The translations under genes and the position numbers were made by a program. From NCBI GenBank assembly GCA_002342035.1, contig DDPE01000036.1, positions 4,825 through 68,824 on the forward strand: DNA of 64,000 nt, written 5' to 3'. This DNA is from Asticcacaulis sp. UBA2476. Its GTDB lineage: Bacteria > Pseudomonadota > Alphaproteobacteria > Caulobacterales > Caulobacteraceae. The notes beneath the pieces are model-generated. The model was not told the origin of the DNA. It made no database searches and was given only the letters and a program-made list of their open reading frames with translations. Positions 16,411 to 26,114 of this stretch are shown one piece after another; the stretch's first letter is position 1, and each line of letters begins with the position of its first letter.

Positions 16411-18177
16411 ATGTCATATCGTCCAAGCATCAAAGATATCAGCTTTTGCCTGCAACAGGTTATAGGCATTGATGAATTCTACCAAAGCAAAGGCTTCCCC
16501 GACCTTGACAGCGATATTGTGAACGCGGTTTTGGAAGCTGCGGGCGATCTTGCGCGCGATGTTCTGGCCCCGATCAACGTCATTGGCGATCATCAGGGGG
16601 CACGTCTGGAAAACGGGCAGGTCATTATCGCTGAGGGTTTCGGTGAGGCTTTGAAAGTTTATGCTGAGGGCGGCTGGAACGGCCTCACGGCCGAACCTGA
16701 ACATGGCGGTCAGGGTTTGCCTAAAACGCTGGAGCAAGCCTGTTTTGAGCTGTTTCATTCTGCAAATATGGCCTTCACGCTCAACCCTACCCTCACCCTT
16801 GGCGCCATCGAAGCGCTCAGCGCCTATGGTAACGCGCGTCAAAAAACGATTTATCTGCCAAAACTGGTCAGTGGAGCGTGGTGTGGCACCATGAACCTGA
16901 CCGAACCTCAGTCTGGCTCGGACCTGTCGACCCTGACCACTATCGCGCAACCGGCCGACGACGGCACCTACCGCTTAACGGGACAAAAAATCTTCATCAC
17001 CTGGGGTGATCACGAAGCCTGCGATAATATCGTGCATCTGGTTCTGGCGCGACTACCAGACGCCCCTGCCGGCACCAGAGGCATATCATTGTTCCTGTGC
17101 CCGAAATATCTGATTGATGAAAACGGCCATATTGGAGAGCGTAACACCGTTCGTGCAGTCGGACTTGAGCACAAGATGGGCATTCACGCGTCTCCCACCT
17201 GCGTCATGGCCTATGAAGATGCTCTTGCTGAAATGGTAGGGCCGCCTAATGAAGGGCTGGCCGCCATGTTTGTGATGATGAACGCGGCCCGACTGGCCGT
17301 TGGCACGCAAGGCGTTGGGATCGCTGATCGGGCCTGGCAACAAGCCCAAACCTATGCCCATGAACGCCGTCAGGGTAAGTCCGCCCTGACTGGTGCGTCA
17401 AACGCCCCCATCTATGACCATCCTGACGTCAGGCTGACATTGGCGATATCAAAGGCTAAAATCGAAGCCGCACGCGGCATATGCTTGCTGACAGCGCAAG
17501 CCTTTGACCGCGCCCGTAAGGGGCCTGAAAGTGATCGTACGCGCGCCAAACGCAGAGAAGACTTTCTGGTTCCAATTGCCAAGGCGTGGAGCACGCAGGT
17601 CGGCTGCGATGTCGCCTCCGCCGGCGTTCAGGTACACGGAGGGATGGGGTTCATCGAAGAGACCGGTGCCGCCCAGCACTATCGTGACGCCCGAATAGCG
17701 CCCATTTACGAAGGCACCAACGGCATTCAGGCTGCAGATCTGGTCGGTCGAAAACTGTCTCAGGATAATGGTCTTGCGGCTCAGGAGCTTATTCAGGACA
17801 TAAGCCATTTCATAGAACATAATGAATCTAAATACGTATTCCATATCAAAGCCGCTCTGGAAATTTTCAAAACCGCCACAAAATGGATTATTGAAAATAA
17901 AACCAGTGACGGCGCATCGGTTGCTACCGCTGCCAACCGTTATCTTATGCTGAGTGGCGATCTTATCGGCGGATGGTTGCTGGCAAAGGCGGCGGTTGCC
18001 GCTAAGGAACTGATTGACCAAGGCCACGATGACACGAACTGGCTCAACACCAAGATTGCATTGAACGAAATCTATGCCTCGCAAATATTAAGCGCAGCCT
18101 CTTCGCATATGACGGCGATCCTCATGACGGCGGCACCTCTCCAGAGCCTCAGTTATGAAGCCGTGTTTCCGGAATAA
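16411..18177 (+). CDS. Acyl-CoA dehydrogenase with C-terminal extension
   Basis: A 588-residue flavoenzyme for the first, alpha-beta dehydrogenation step of fatty acid beta-oxidation. It is longer than the classic 380-residue form. It has the extra N-terminal segment and the C-terminal extension seen in long proteobacterial acyl-CoA dehydrogenases. Visible features are MNLTEPQSGSDLS (FAD/substrate loop), the middle beta domain, HGGMGFIEETGAAQHYRDA and the catalytic-Glu region IYEGTNGIQ. GAGGA lies upstream of the ATG. The palindrome at 16262-16288 may govern its expression. Confidence 0.93.
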   Translation: MSYRPSIKDISFCLQQVIGIDEFYQSKGFPDLDSDIVNAVLEAAGDLARDVLAPINVIGDHQGARLENGQVIIAEGFGEALKVYAEGGWNGLTAEPEHGGQGLPKTLEQACFELFHSANMAFTLNPTLTLGAIEALSAYGNARQKTIYLPKLVSGAWCGTMNLTEPQSGSDLSTLTTIAQPADDGTYRLTGQKIFITWGDHEACDNIVHLVLARLPDAPAGTRGISLFLCPKYLIDENGHIGERNTVRAVGLEHKMGIHASPTCVMAYEDALAEMVGPPNEGLAAMFVMMNAARLAVGTQGVGIADRAWQQAQTYAHERRQGKSALTGASNAPIYDHPDVRLTLAISKAKIEAARGICLLTAQAFDRARKGPESDRTRAKRREDFLVPIAKAWSTQVGCDVASAGVQVHGGMGFIEETGAAQHYRDARIAPIYEGTNGIQAADLVGRKLSQDNGLAAQELIQDISHFIEHNESKYVFHIKAALEIFKTATKWIIENKTSDGASVATAANRYLMLSGDLIGGWLLAKAAVAAKELIDQGHDDTNWLNTKIALNEIYASQILSAASSHMTAILMTAAPLQSLSYEAVFPE

Positions 18178-18183
18178 CCGCGT

Positions 18184-19092
18184 TTAAGGCTTTGAGGTTT
18201 TTACACCTGATGGCTTGGCACCGCTATTCGTCGGACGCGTCGGATCGGGCACGATATCGCCAGTAGAATTATCCGGCGTCTTCGGCGGCCCTGATGAAAC
18301 CGGGCGAACAACCAATCGTTGGCGCAAGGCTTCTTCATCTTGCGACTTTAAAAGCTTGTCGATTGTAGAGCGCACAAAGACCGCATGGGTCACCAACCCA
18401 AGCTCAAGCCGACGGTTATCCTGCTCGACCTGCTTGGTCAAAATCCCGGCAATAAACGTCAGGGATGGCTGCTCGGTCCCTGGATGACGAATCGTGCGAT
18501 CGGTCATGAACACCGGGCCACCCGAATTTCCGGGAATAGCTGTTAGATCAATGAGAAATGTCGGATAGTTGGTGCTGGGTGTCAGCGGATAGGATGCCAC
18601 CCGCCCGGCCCGCAAAATCGGGAAACCCGCCGGATTGGCCGATAAGCCATGAGGATAACCCAGCGTCATCATCTCATCACCGGGACCGATGTGATATTCC
18701 GTAAAGGTTTTCTCATCTGCCAGCCAGGCGACCGGAACCACATTATCTTTATAGGCCGCGGGCACTTCGACCGGTATGACCGCGACATCTTCTTTGCCGT
18801 GCTGCACCCACAACGGCCCGCGATCGGAACGAATAGTCAACTTAGACGGGCCATACTGCCATTTACCCGTAGCCCCTTCGAATCGCCAACCAATGCGCAC
18901 TTCGTTGGACGGCATTTTTTCAAACACATGCGCAGCCGTTACCAGAACAATTTCCGGTGGATTATTAGCCGAATTATAGCCGCGCGGAACGGAAACGAGA
19001 AAACCGGTACCGACCATGCGCTTTCCATCGGCCAGAGGCTGATCGATTTGCACCGTTGCCTTAATCAGTTCCAGTGTTAAATCAGCATCCAT
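18184..19092 (-). CDS. Trypsin-like serine protease without signal peptide
   Basis: A 302-residue S1-type protease. The start is the ATG at 19092 with AAGGG upstream; an in-frame TTG adds two residues. The catalytic triad is complete: His55 in TAAH, Asp102 in KEDVAV and Ser190 in GNSGGP. No signal peptide or transmembrane helix is visible, so it is probably cytoplasmic or exported by another route. The last 50 residues are a Pro/Ser/Thr-rich tail without a PDZ domain, unlike DegP. The substrate is unknown. It is divergent from the oligopeptidase gene. Confidence 0.78.
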   Translation of the reverse strand: MDADLTLELIKATVQIDQPLADGKRMVGTGFLVSVPRGYNSANNPPEIVLVTAAHVFEKMPSNEVRIGWRFEGATGKWQYGPSKLTIRSDRGPLWVQHGKEDVAVIPVEVPAAYKDNVVPVAWLADEKTFTEYHIGPGDEMMTLGYPHGLSANPAGFPILRAGRVASYPLTPSTNYPTFLIDLTAIPGNSGGPVFMTDRTIRHPGTEQPSLTFIAGILTKQVEQDNRRLELGLVTHAVFVRSTIDKLLKSQDEEALRQRLVVRPVSSGPPKTPDNSTGDIVPDPTRPTNSGAKPSGVKTSKP

Positions 19093-19240
19093 AAACAATA
19101 TGCCCTTGAAAAAGCAGGCCAGTCGTGAATCTTACCAAACCGTCATTTGACGGATAGTTAAGAAGCGTCGCAATCTCGTTACAAAGCTCGATCATTTTCA
19201 TCCCCAGGCCTTATGGCCAATCTGACAAAGGTGTCATCAC

Positions 19241-21481
19241 ATGAAAAGCCGCATAAATCGCAGAAACATGCTTGTAAGCAGCATAAGTGTTGGATTTATG
19301 GTCAACTCTGCTTTTGGTGCCACACCCGCCCTATCCGCTTCAGGAAGTCATATGTCTAAACTTACCGCCCCCAAGGCCAAAAAGATTCCTTTTAAGATCG
19401 AGCAACTGGGATACACCCGCACCGACGACTATAACTGGATGAAGGATGACCGTTGGCAGGAAGTCTTGCGCGATCCCGATCTTATCAAGGCCGAGGTTAA
19501 AGACCACCTCATTCTCGAAAACGCCTATTCCAAAGATATGCTAAAGCCGACCGAAGCCTTGCAAGCCACGCTGTTTGAGGAAATGAAGGGCCGCATAAAG
19601 GAAGACGATTCATCTGTACCCGCCGCAGATGGCACCTGGGAATATTATGTGCGTTATAATACCGGCGCCCAACACCCCATTAACGCCCGTAAACCCCGCG
19701 GCAAGGACAAGATCAGCAAAGAAATCATCCCCTTTGCCGCCGTACCTGCCGACGAGCAGATTTTGCTGGACGAAGACGCCGCCGCTAAAGGGCTGGACTA
19801 TTACGCAACCGGCACGACGACCCACAGCCCGGATCACAAGCTCTATGCCTGGTCCGAAGATACCCAAGGCTCCGAGGTCTACAAAATACACGTTAAGGAT
19901 TTGGTGACCGGAGAGCGCCTTGGTAAGCCCGTTGAGAGCGCCACGGGCGATTTCGTATTTTCCCCGGACTCCCAATATCTGTTCTGGACGTTCCGTGACG
20001 ACAATGGCCGTCCGTCTAAAATTTATCGCCGTCCGGCCAAAGGCGGGGATGACGTCCTAATTTATGAGGAAAAAGACCCCGGCTTCTTTATCGGTGTTGG
20101 TAGCCTGTCGTCCGACAAGTTCATCATTATCAGTATCGGCAATCAGGAAACCTCAGAAGTCTGGCTGATCCCGGCATTTGAGCCAACAAAAGCCCCTGTA
20201 TGCGTCGAACCTCGCGTGACTGGTGTCATGTATGAGGTTGATCACTGGGACGATCGCTTCATTATCCTCACCAATGCTGATGATGCCGTGGATTTCAAGC
20301 TGATGACGTCTACAGCCGCCTTACCGTCAAAATCAACCTGGCAGCCGTGGGTCGCGCACCGTCCCGGCACTTACATTACCCGTTTTAGCCTTTACAAGGG
20401 CCATATGGTGAGGGTTGAGCGTGAAAACGCCAACTCACGCATTATCGTAACGAAAAAGGCCGACCTAAGCGAACATGAGATTGGCGTTAAGGAAGAAGCC
20501 TACGCCCTAGGCTTAGGTGGCTCACTGGAATACGACACGACGGTGATGCGTTATACCTATACCTCCCCGACCACACCAGCACAGACCTATGATTACGACA
20601 TGGACAGCCGGCAAAAAACTTTGCGCAAGACGCAGGTTATCCCCTCCGGTCACAATCCGAACGACTATGTCGCCAAGCGCCTGTACGCAAAGGCGCCGGA
20701 TGGTGTTGATGTCCCTGTCACCGTCCTGATGAAAAAAGATGTTAAGCTGGACGGCAAGGCCCCGCTGCTGCTTTACGGTTACGGTTCCTACGGCATCCCG
20801 ATGGAGCCCGCTTTTTCTATCCGCAACCTAAGCCTGGTAAACCGTGGCTGGATTTACGCCACCGCCCATATTCGCGGCGGCTCTGAAAAAGGCCGTGGCT
20901 GGTTTATGGATGGCCGTAAATTTAAGAAAAAGAACACCTTTACCGATTTTATCGCCTGCGCCGAGCACCTGACGGCCAAGGGGTATGGCTCAAAAGGCCG
21001 TATAGTGGCCTATGGCGGATCGGCCGGCGGGATGCTCATGGGGGCCATTACCAACATGCGGCCTGACCTGTGGGCTGGTGTGATTGGCGCTGTGCCGTTC
21101 GTAGACGTGCTCAACACTATGAGCGATACCTCCCTGCCCCTGACCCCGCCTGAATGGCCGGAATGGGGCAATCCGATTGAGGATAAGGCCGCCTACGATT
21201 ATATCGCCTCCTACAGCCCCTATGATAATATTACCGCCAAGGCGTATCCGCCGGTATTGGCGACAGGTGGCTTAAGCGACCCCCGTGTTACCTACTGGGA
21301 ACCTATGAAGTGGATTTCCAAGTTACGCGAATATAATACTTCCCAGGCGCCGATGTTGCTCAAGATCAATATGGAAGCGGGGCATGGCGGGGCTTCGGGT
21401 CGCTTTGACTTCCTGAAAGAAATTGCTTTCGATTATGCGTTTGCTATCTGGGCCGTCGATAAAGGATATCTGAAAGCGTAA
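19241..21481 (+). CDS. ptrB: Prolyl oligopeptidase family peptidase (oligopeptidase B, S9A)
   Basis: A 746-residue S9A peptidase that cleaves small peptides after basic residues, if it is a true oligopeptidase B. A seven-bladed propeller covers roughly residues 110-450, followed by the alpha/beta hydrolase domain. Catalytic Ser is in YGGSAGGML (about 594), Asp in GLSDPRVTYWEP (about 680) and His in AGHGGASGR (about 715). The first 36 residues include NRRNMLVSS and a hydrophobic stretch, a possible twin-arginine signal. The GNAT gene begins immediately after its stop codon. Confidence 0.9.
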   Translation: MKSRINRRNMLVSSISVGFMVNSAFGATPALSASGSHMSKLTAPKAKKIPFKIEQLGYTRTDDYNWMKDDRWQEVLRDPDLIKAEVKDHLILENAYSKDMLKPTEALQATLFEEMKGRIKEDDSSVPAADGTWEYYVRYNTGAQHPINARKPRGKDKISKEIIPFAAVPADEQILLDEDAAAKGLDYYATGTTTHSPDHKLYAWSEDTQGSEVYKIHVKDLVTGERLGKPVESATGDFVFSPDSQYLFWTFRDDNGRPSKIYRRPAKGGDDVLIYEEKDPGFFIGVGSLSSDKFIIISIGNQETSEVWLIPAFEPTKAPVCVEPRVTGVMYEVDHWDDRFIILTNADDAVDFKLMTSTAALPSKSTWQPWVAHRPGTYITRFSLYKGHMVRVERENANSRIIVTKKADLSEHEIGVKEEAYALGLGGSLEYDTTVMRYTYTSPTTPAQTYDYDMDSRQKTLRKTQVIPSGHNPNDYVAKRLYAKAPDGVDVPVTVLMKKDVKLDGKAPLLLYGYGSYGIPMEPAFSIRNLSLVNRGWIYATAHIRGGSEKGRGWFMDGRKFKKKNTFTDFIACAEHLTAKGYGSKGRIVAYGGSAGGMLMGAITNMRPDLWAGVIGAVPFVDVLNTMSDTSLPLTPPEWPEWGNPIEDKAAYDYIASYSPYDNITAKAYPPVLATGGLSDPRVTYWEPMKWISKLREYNTSQAPMLLKINMEAGHGGASGRFDFLKEIAFDYAFAIWAVDKGYLKA

Positions 21482-22033
21482 ATGCCTGTTTCACATTCGA
21501 TTTTAGTCCGCAAAGCCACCTTTGCGGACTTTTCCGCCATAACCGAAATTTACGGCCATAACTGCCTTTATGGGACGGGCACCTTCGCGCTGGAACCCGC
21601 CACGCCGCAGGAGATGATGTCGCGCTGGCATGAGATACGCCAAATGGACCTGCCTTATCTGGTGGCTGTGGAAGGTGATCATGTGCTTGGCTTTGCCTAT
21701 GCGTCACCCTTTCGAGCCCGGCCCGGATACCGCTACGGCATTGAAGACAGCATCTATATCCACCCTGACCACCACGGAAAGGGTATAGGAAAGGCGTTAT
21801 TGTCCGAATTGGTCACCACGACAACCGAACTGGGCTATTACACCATGATCGCTGTCATCGGGGATGGTGAAAATGCAGCTTCGATTGGCGTTCATAAATC
21901 CATGGGGTTTGTGGAAACCGGCCGATTGCCCAATGCCGGTTACAAACTTGGCCGCTGGCTAGACGTGGTTTTCATGTGCCGTGAATTGCGGCCATTAGAC
22001 AATCCCCCCGTGGGGATGGGCTGGAGCCAGTAG
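21482..22033 (+). CDS. GNAT acetyltransferase, phosphinothricin/methionine sulfoximine type
   Basis: A 183-residue N-acetyltransferase. It opens ILVRKATFADFSAITEIYGH, with an acetyl-CoA loop at HPDHHGKGIGKALLSEL and an NAASIGVHKSMGF motif. Both are typical of the Pat/Bar-like group that acetylates phosphinothricin or methionine sulfoximine analogues. Whether it confers resistance or has a housekeeping substrate cannot be told. Its ATG directly follows the stop codon of the oligopeptidase gene, so the two are probably translationally coupled. Confidence 0.88.
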   Translation: MPVSHSILVRKATFADFSAITEIYGHNCLYGTGTFALEPATPQEMMSRWHEIRQMDLPYLVAVEGDHVLGFAYASPFRARPGYRYGIEDSIYIHPDHHGKGIGKALLSELVTTTTELGYYTMIAVIGDGENAASIGVHKSMGFVETGRLPNAGYKLGRWLDVVFMCRELRPLDNPPVGMGWSQ

Positions 22034-22156
22034 ATCGTCCTGTTGTCATAGCTAATTCCGCTTAAGCTCGGAAAATTCGACCCATTCATGGTCCGTAAAT
22101 TGTGGCCCGGAAATTGCTTAATCTGTCGAACAAGCAGATCGTAGCAACGGTGTCAT

Positions 22157-23305
22157 ATGACCAGTCTTAAATTTTTACTGCCCCAGCCACCGGTGGGGGC
22201 TGTGCGCGACCCGGTCATAGATATTGCCCGCGGTAGTGCCATGCTGCTTGTCATATTTGGCCATACCCTGCTGATCTTTTTCCTTGCGCGTCCTGATGGT
22301 GGATTTGATCCTTATGCCTTTGCGACGGCTCAGGCTATACAATCCTTCCATATGCCGGCCTTTTATTTCATTTCCGGTATGGCGGCCTTGCGCCTGCATG
22401 AGCGTAATTTTTACCAGGTTGTGTCGCAAGCCCTAACGCTCGTCTTCTTTGCCTATACCACACACCTTATAGCTGTGCCGTTAGTGGGTACCGTTCATGG
22501 TGATTTTAGCCATCCTGCAAGCCTCGTTAAGATGGCCGTGCGCCCCTTGTTATTGGGTAAGGATTTCGCGCTCATGGTACCGTGGTTCCTGATATCTTTG
22601 GCAGCCGTACAATGCCTGGCCTGGGTTTATCTCCATAGCTCGCGCATGGTCAGGATAGCCCTTGCAACCAGTCTGATAGCTATTTTCATCGCTGATGCCA
22701 ACGGCCTTAAGGTCGTGTTCATGGACAACACCTGGGGCATCGGTCTATTCTTTTTCCTGATGGGGCGTGCGTTCAGCGGCGCTAAAAAACCAGCAATCAC
22801 ACCTCGGCTCGCCGCCGTCACTGCATCGGTAACAATAGGGCTTGTTACCATCCTTCATCCCCTGAATAAGGGATGCCCTTTAGATCCGGTTTCAAATTGC
22901 AATCAAAGCATTTACCCGTCCTTTGGTGTTAATATCGTTGCCGGGCAGGTAGGCTTTTTACCCCTGTTTCTGGTGACCGCATTTCTGGGCATTGCCAGCC
23001 TGATCTTACTCGCGCAAGCCGTGAAACCCTTCCGTGCATCGGCCTTGCTGGTCTGGATTGGTCAAAACACCCTGAGCCTGCTAATCTTAAACGGGGCTTT
23101 TCTGGTCCTTGCTACGCCGGTGTTGGCCGCGCACATCTCACTCAGACCATGGGCATGGCTAATGTGGTCTGTTCTTATTACTGCGGGACATGTAGCGATT
23201 TTACCGCTTATTAAACCGGGGATGGACCGGCTTCAAAACCTTTGTCGCCAGGCCGGTGACGGTGTAATCCACATAGCCCAAAAACATTTTCCGGAAGGGA
23301 TTTAG
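22157..23305 (+). CDS. Acyltransferase 3 family membrane protein
   Basis: A 382-residue integral membrane protein with about ten helices. The N-terminal signature is IDIARGSAMLLVIFGHTLLIFF, with the catalytic-type histidine in the first helix. AFQSFHMPAFYFISGM-like residues follow in helix two. The family O-acetylates or O-succinylates surface sugars such as peptidoglycan, glucans or O-antigen. The substrate is unknown. It converges on lpxB, five bases away, but on the opposite strand. Confidence 0.85.
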   Translation: MTSLKFLLPQPPVGAVRDPVIDIARGSAMLLVIFGHTLLIFFLARPDGGFDPYAFATAQAIQSFHMPAFYFISGMAALRLHERNFYQVVSQALTLVFFAYTTHLIAVPLVGTVHGDFSHPASLVKMAVRPLLLGKDFALMVPWFLISLAAVQCLAWVYLHSSRMVRIALATSLIAIFIADANGLKVVFMDNTWGIGLFFFLMGRAFSGAKKPAITPRLAAVTASVTIGLVTILHPLNKGCPLDPVSNCNQSIYPSFGVNIVAGQVGFLPLFLVTAFLGIASLILLAQAVKPFRASALLVWIGQNTLSLLILNGAFLVLATPVLAAHISLRPWAWLMWSVLITAGHVAILPLIKPGMDRLQNLCRQAGDGVIHIAQKHFPEGI

Positions 23306-23310
23306 GGTAG

Positions 23311-24501
23311 TCAAGCTCGTGTCAGTTTGAGAAAATCGACAACGCTCTGTGCGGCCAGTTCGGCGGGTGGGCGCTGCCCACGGCCCATCTGATCAAGGGC
23401 CGCGTACTGCGCTTCAATCTGTGACCGGCGCACCTGTGGATTATCCAGTCGCTCGCGCACTGCGCGCACCAGATTATCCACCGTGCAGTCTTTTTGAAGA
23501 TATTCAGGTGCAATTGCCTTACCGGCAACAATGTTGAACAGTGTCACATATTTCAAAGACGACAGCGCCTTGAAAATATAATAGGTCAACGGCTCGACCT
23601 TATAGGCAATGATCATGGGACAGCCCGCAAGGGCCAGTTCCGTCGAGACCGTACCCGAACACGCCAGCGCAAGATCTGCTGTCTTCATGGCGCCAAGCTT
23701 TTCAGCTTCAGAGTCAATCAGATACACGCGGTCCTTAATGTCCCCGATCGCCTCATGCACCAAAGCTCTGACGGTATCCGCGACCGGTAATACGACCTTT
23801 AGATCAGGCCGCTCCGCCAATAACTGCTCAATTGTGGCTTTAAATACCGGCATAAGGCGTTTGATTTCGGCGGGGCGGCTGCCCGGCAGAACCAGCAACA
23901 TCTGCTGCCCGTCTTTTCGATCGATGCCCCGGGAAACGGCATCAGGGTCGGCTTTAGTGAAATCGACATTCAATGCCGGGTTACCGACCACTACGGTCTT
24001 TAACCCCTCGCGCTCAAAATAAGGGGCATCCATCGGGTGCAGCGCCAGCAAAAGATCAACACTGCGCGCCAGGGTTTTGGCACGCCCCGGACGCGTTGCC
24101 CAGACCTGTGGCCCGACATATTTAATCAATGCCACATCCGGCATAACCGCCCGGATAGCGTGGGCGACCCTTAAGGTGAACCCCCAGGAATCGATCAGTA
24201 TCACAGCATCTGGTTTTTCACGGATAGCCAGTGCAACCGTATCGGCTACCCGCGCTTTGACGCGTTTATAGGCCTTCAAGCCTTCGACCATGCCCAAAAT
24301 TGACAATTCGGCAATATCAAACGGACTTTTAAGGCCAAGTGCCGCCATACGCGCGCCTCCAACGCCTACGAACCGCAACTCAACATCCGAACGGGCTTTG
24401 AGTTGTGCCATCAGCCCCGCACCCAGCACGTCCCCCGACGCCTCGGCGGCTACCAGCATGATAGTTTTAACGGGTCGGGCTGTCGCTGTCGTCGAAGCCA
24501 T
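23311..24501 (-). CDS. lpxB: Lipid-A-disaccharide synthase
   Basis: GT19 glycosyltransferase that joins lipid X and UDP-diacylglucosamine to form the lipid A disaccharide. It has 396 residues from the ATG at 24501, giving MASTTATARPVKTIMLVAAE. A later ATG at 24459 is possible, and an in-frame extension to 24579 would be non-conserved. Signatures are AAEASGDVLGAGL, GVGGARM, IDSWGFTLRVA, GPQVWA and LVLPGSRPAEIKRL. The start overlaps the end of lpxI by 35 bases. It is the last gene of the envelope operon. Confidence 0.95.
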   Translation of the reverse strand: MASTTATARPVKTIMLVAAEASGDVLGAGLMAQLKARSDVELRFVGVGGARMAALGLKSPFDIAELSILGMVEGLKAYKRVKARVADTVALAIREKPDAVILIDSWGFTLRVAHAIRAVMPDVALIKYVGPQVWATRPGRAKTLARSVDLLLALHPMDAPYFEREGLKTVVVGNPALNVDFTKADPDAVSRGIDRKDGQQMLLVLPGSRPAEIKRLMPVFKATIEQLLAERPDLKVVLPVADTVRALVHEAIGDIKDRVYLIDSEAEKLGAMKTADLALACSGTVSTELALAGCPMIIAYKVEPLTYYIFKALSSLKYVTLFNIVAGKAIAPEYLQKDCTVDNLVRAVRERLDNPQVRRSQIEAQYAALDQMGRGQRPPAELAAQSVVDFLKLTRA

Positions 24502-25321
24502 AGATGAATACTCCCAATCGGTCCGCCGTCGCATAGGTAGCGGTTTTGTCAACGACCAGCAGTTTCCCCACCTGCCCAACTATGCCGCATAAACCAGCTT
24601 GCGCCACCGCCTCTACTGTTGATACGCCAATGGTCGGCATATCTAGGCGCAAGTCCTGTATGGGCTTGGCCACCTTAGCCAAAACCCCCTTGCGATCCGC
24701 AAGCGAGCCTTTAAGGGCTGGTGAAAGACCACTAATGCGCGCAAGCATCAAGTCAGTCCCCTCCTGAGCCTCAACGGCCAGTGTGATTTTATTTGCCACC
24801 ACAGCCGCCTGACCAATGTCCAGAGCCCCGATCACATTGGCAATCCGAATAGCCTCAACCATATCGTCATGGGCTTTGACGGACGGTTCAGGCCCAGCTT
24901 GAAGGCCATGACCAACCAAAAGCTGCGGGTTAGCCTCATGCGCCCCTTCAATAACATACCCTTTAGACTCAAACATATGGGCAACTTGCCGCAGGAGGCC
25001 GTCGTCACCACCCCGTCCTGCCGCCTGAATGGCGGGCAAATGGGCAGCCCCCCCGGCATCATGTTCAAGCGTATCAAAATCAGGTCGACGCACATATCCG
25101 ACCATACATATGTTTTGGCAGGCTTCCTGCGCCAACAGACCAAATATGTGGCCAAAATCCCCCAGTCCAACATCATAGCCGGGGTGTTCGTTCAGTTCTA
25201 CCTCAGCGAATTCCTTAAGACGCAGGACGCAATAGGGACGACCGGTTGCCTTAAGATAACGCGCCACTTCGACCGGAACCGCGCCCCCGCCCGCGATAAG
25301 CGCCAGTTTGCCCGACGTCAC
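24467..25321 (-). CDS. lpxI: UDP-2,3-diacylglucosamine pyrophosphatase LpxI
   Basis: Hydrolyses UDP-2,3-diacylglucosamine to lipid X, replacing LpxH in alphaproteobacteria. At 284 residues it is the DUF1009/LpxI fold. It begins GKLALIAGGGAVPVEVARYL, and the central part has ALDIGQAAVVANKITLAVEAQEGTD. Near the C-terminus it has RLDMPTIGVSTVEA and GVFIYGFDD. It sits between lpxA and lpxB, the usual alphaproteobacterial position. Confidence 0.94.
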   Translation of the reverse strand: MTSGKLALIAGGGAVPVEVARYLKATGRPYCVLRLKEFAEVELNEHPGYDVGLGDFGHIFGLLAQEACQNICMVGYVRRPDFDTLEHDAGGAAHLPAIQAAGRGGDDGLLRQVAHMFESKGYVIEGAHEANPQLLVGHGLQAGPEPSVKAHDDMVEAIRIANVIGALDIGQAAVVANKITLAVEAQEGTDLMLARISGLSPALKGSLADRKGVLAKVAKPIQDLRLDMPTIGVSTVEAVAQAGLCGIVGQVGKLLVVDKTATYATADRLGVFIYGFDDSDSPTR

Positions 25322-25325
25322 GGCT

Positions 25326-26114
25326 CTACTCCGCCGGCAGGCAGATGGGACGATTGGAATCCTCGCGAATAAAGTTCACGATTTCCACGATCTGCGCCAC
25401 CTCGGAAAAGTTTTCGAGCACATCATCCAGTCGTTCCTGGAGTGTGCCCTCATCGGCAAACATCATCCGATAAGCGGTACGCAGCGACAAAATCAGATCC
25501 CGTGAAAAACCACGGCGCTTAAGGCCCACCAGATTGAGCCCCTCCAAACGGGCATGGTTCCCCCAAACCGAGCCATAAGGAATGACATCCTTAGTCACCA
25601 TCGCCGCGCCTCCCACGAAGCTATAGCGGCCGATACGGGCAAACTGATGCACGCCACACAGTCCGCCCAGGAATACAAAGTCGCCAACCTGCACGTGGCC
25701 ACCTAGCGATGCATTATTGGCCATGACGACATTGTTCCCGACCACGCAGTCATGGGCTACGTGTGAGCCGACCATAAACAAACAGTCATTCCCGACGCGG
25801 GTAACCGCACCGCCTTTGACGGTGCCAGTGTGCATGGTGACATGTTCACGGATCTGATTACGCTCGCCGACGATCAGACGCGTAACAGCGCTCTTGTCAT
25901 GGGCCAGATGCTGAGGGTGACTGCCTAAAACAGCGAAGGGATGAACGACGGTCCCGGCCCCAATTTCAGTGTGGCCGGTAACCACAGCATGGGAAATCAG
26001 TTCTACGCCATCCCCTAAAATCACATCGGGCCCCACGACAGACCAGGGGCCAATTTTCACATCTGCCCCGATTTGGGAACCGTCATGGATAATAGCGCTG
26101 GGATGAACACTCAT
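25326..26114 (-). CDS. lpxA: UDP-GlcNAc O-acyltransferase
   Basis: First step of lipid A synthesis: transfer of a 3-hydroxyacyl chain from ACP to UDP-GlcNAc. It has 262 residues and begins MSVHPSAIIHDGSQIGADV. Left-handed beta-helix hexapeptide repeats run through about residue 190. The active-site region is VGSHVAHDCVVGNNV, and the C-terminal part is helical. It is the next gene after fabZ, with stop and start directly adjoining. Confidence 0.96.
   Translation of the reverse strand: MSVHPSAIIHDGSQIGADVKIGPWSVVGPDVILGDGVELISHAVVTGHTEIGAGTVVHPFAVLGSHPQHLAHDKSAVTRLIVGERNQIREHVTMHTGTVKGGAVTRVGNDCLFMVGSHVAHDCVVGNNVVMANNASLGGHVQVGDFVFLGGLCGVHQFARIGRYSFVGGAAMVTKDVIPYGSVWGNHARLEGLNLVGLKRRGFSRDLILSLRTAYRMMFADEGTLQERLDDVLENFSEVAQIVEIVNFIREDSNRPICLPAE

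Noticed and set aside
17449..18084. Minus-strand frame of 211 codons
   Set aside because: Antisense to the acyl-CoA dehydrogenase C-terminal region, with no motif or ribosome binding site.
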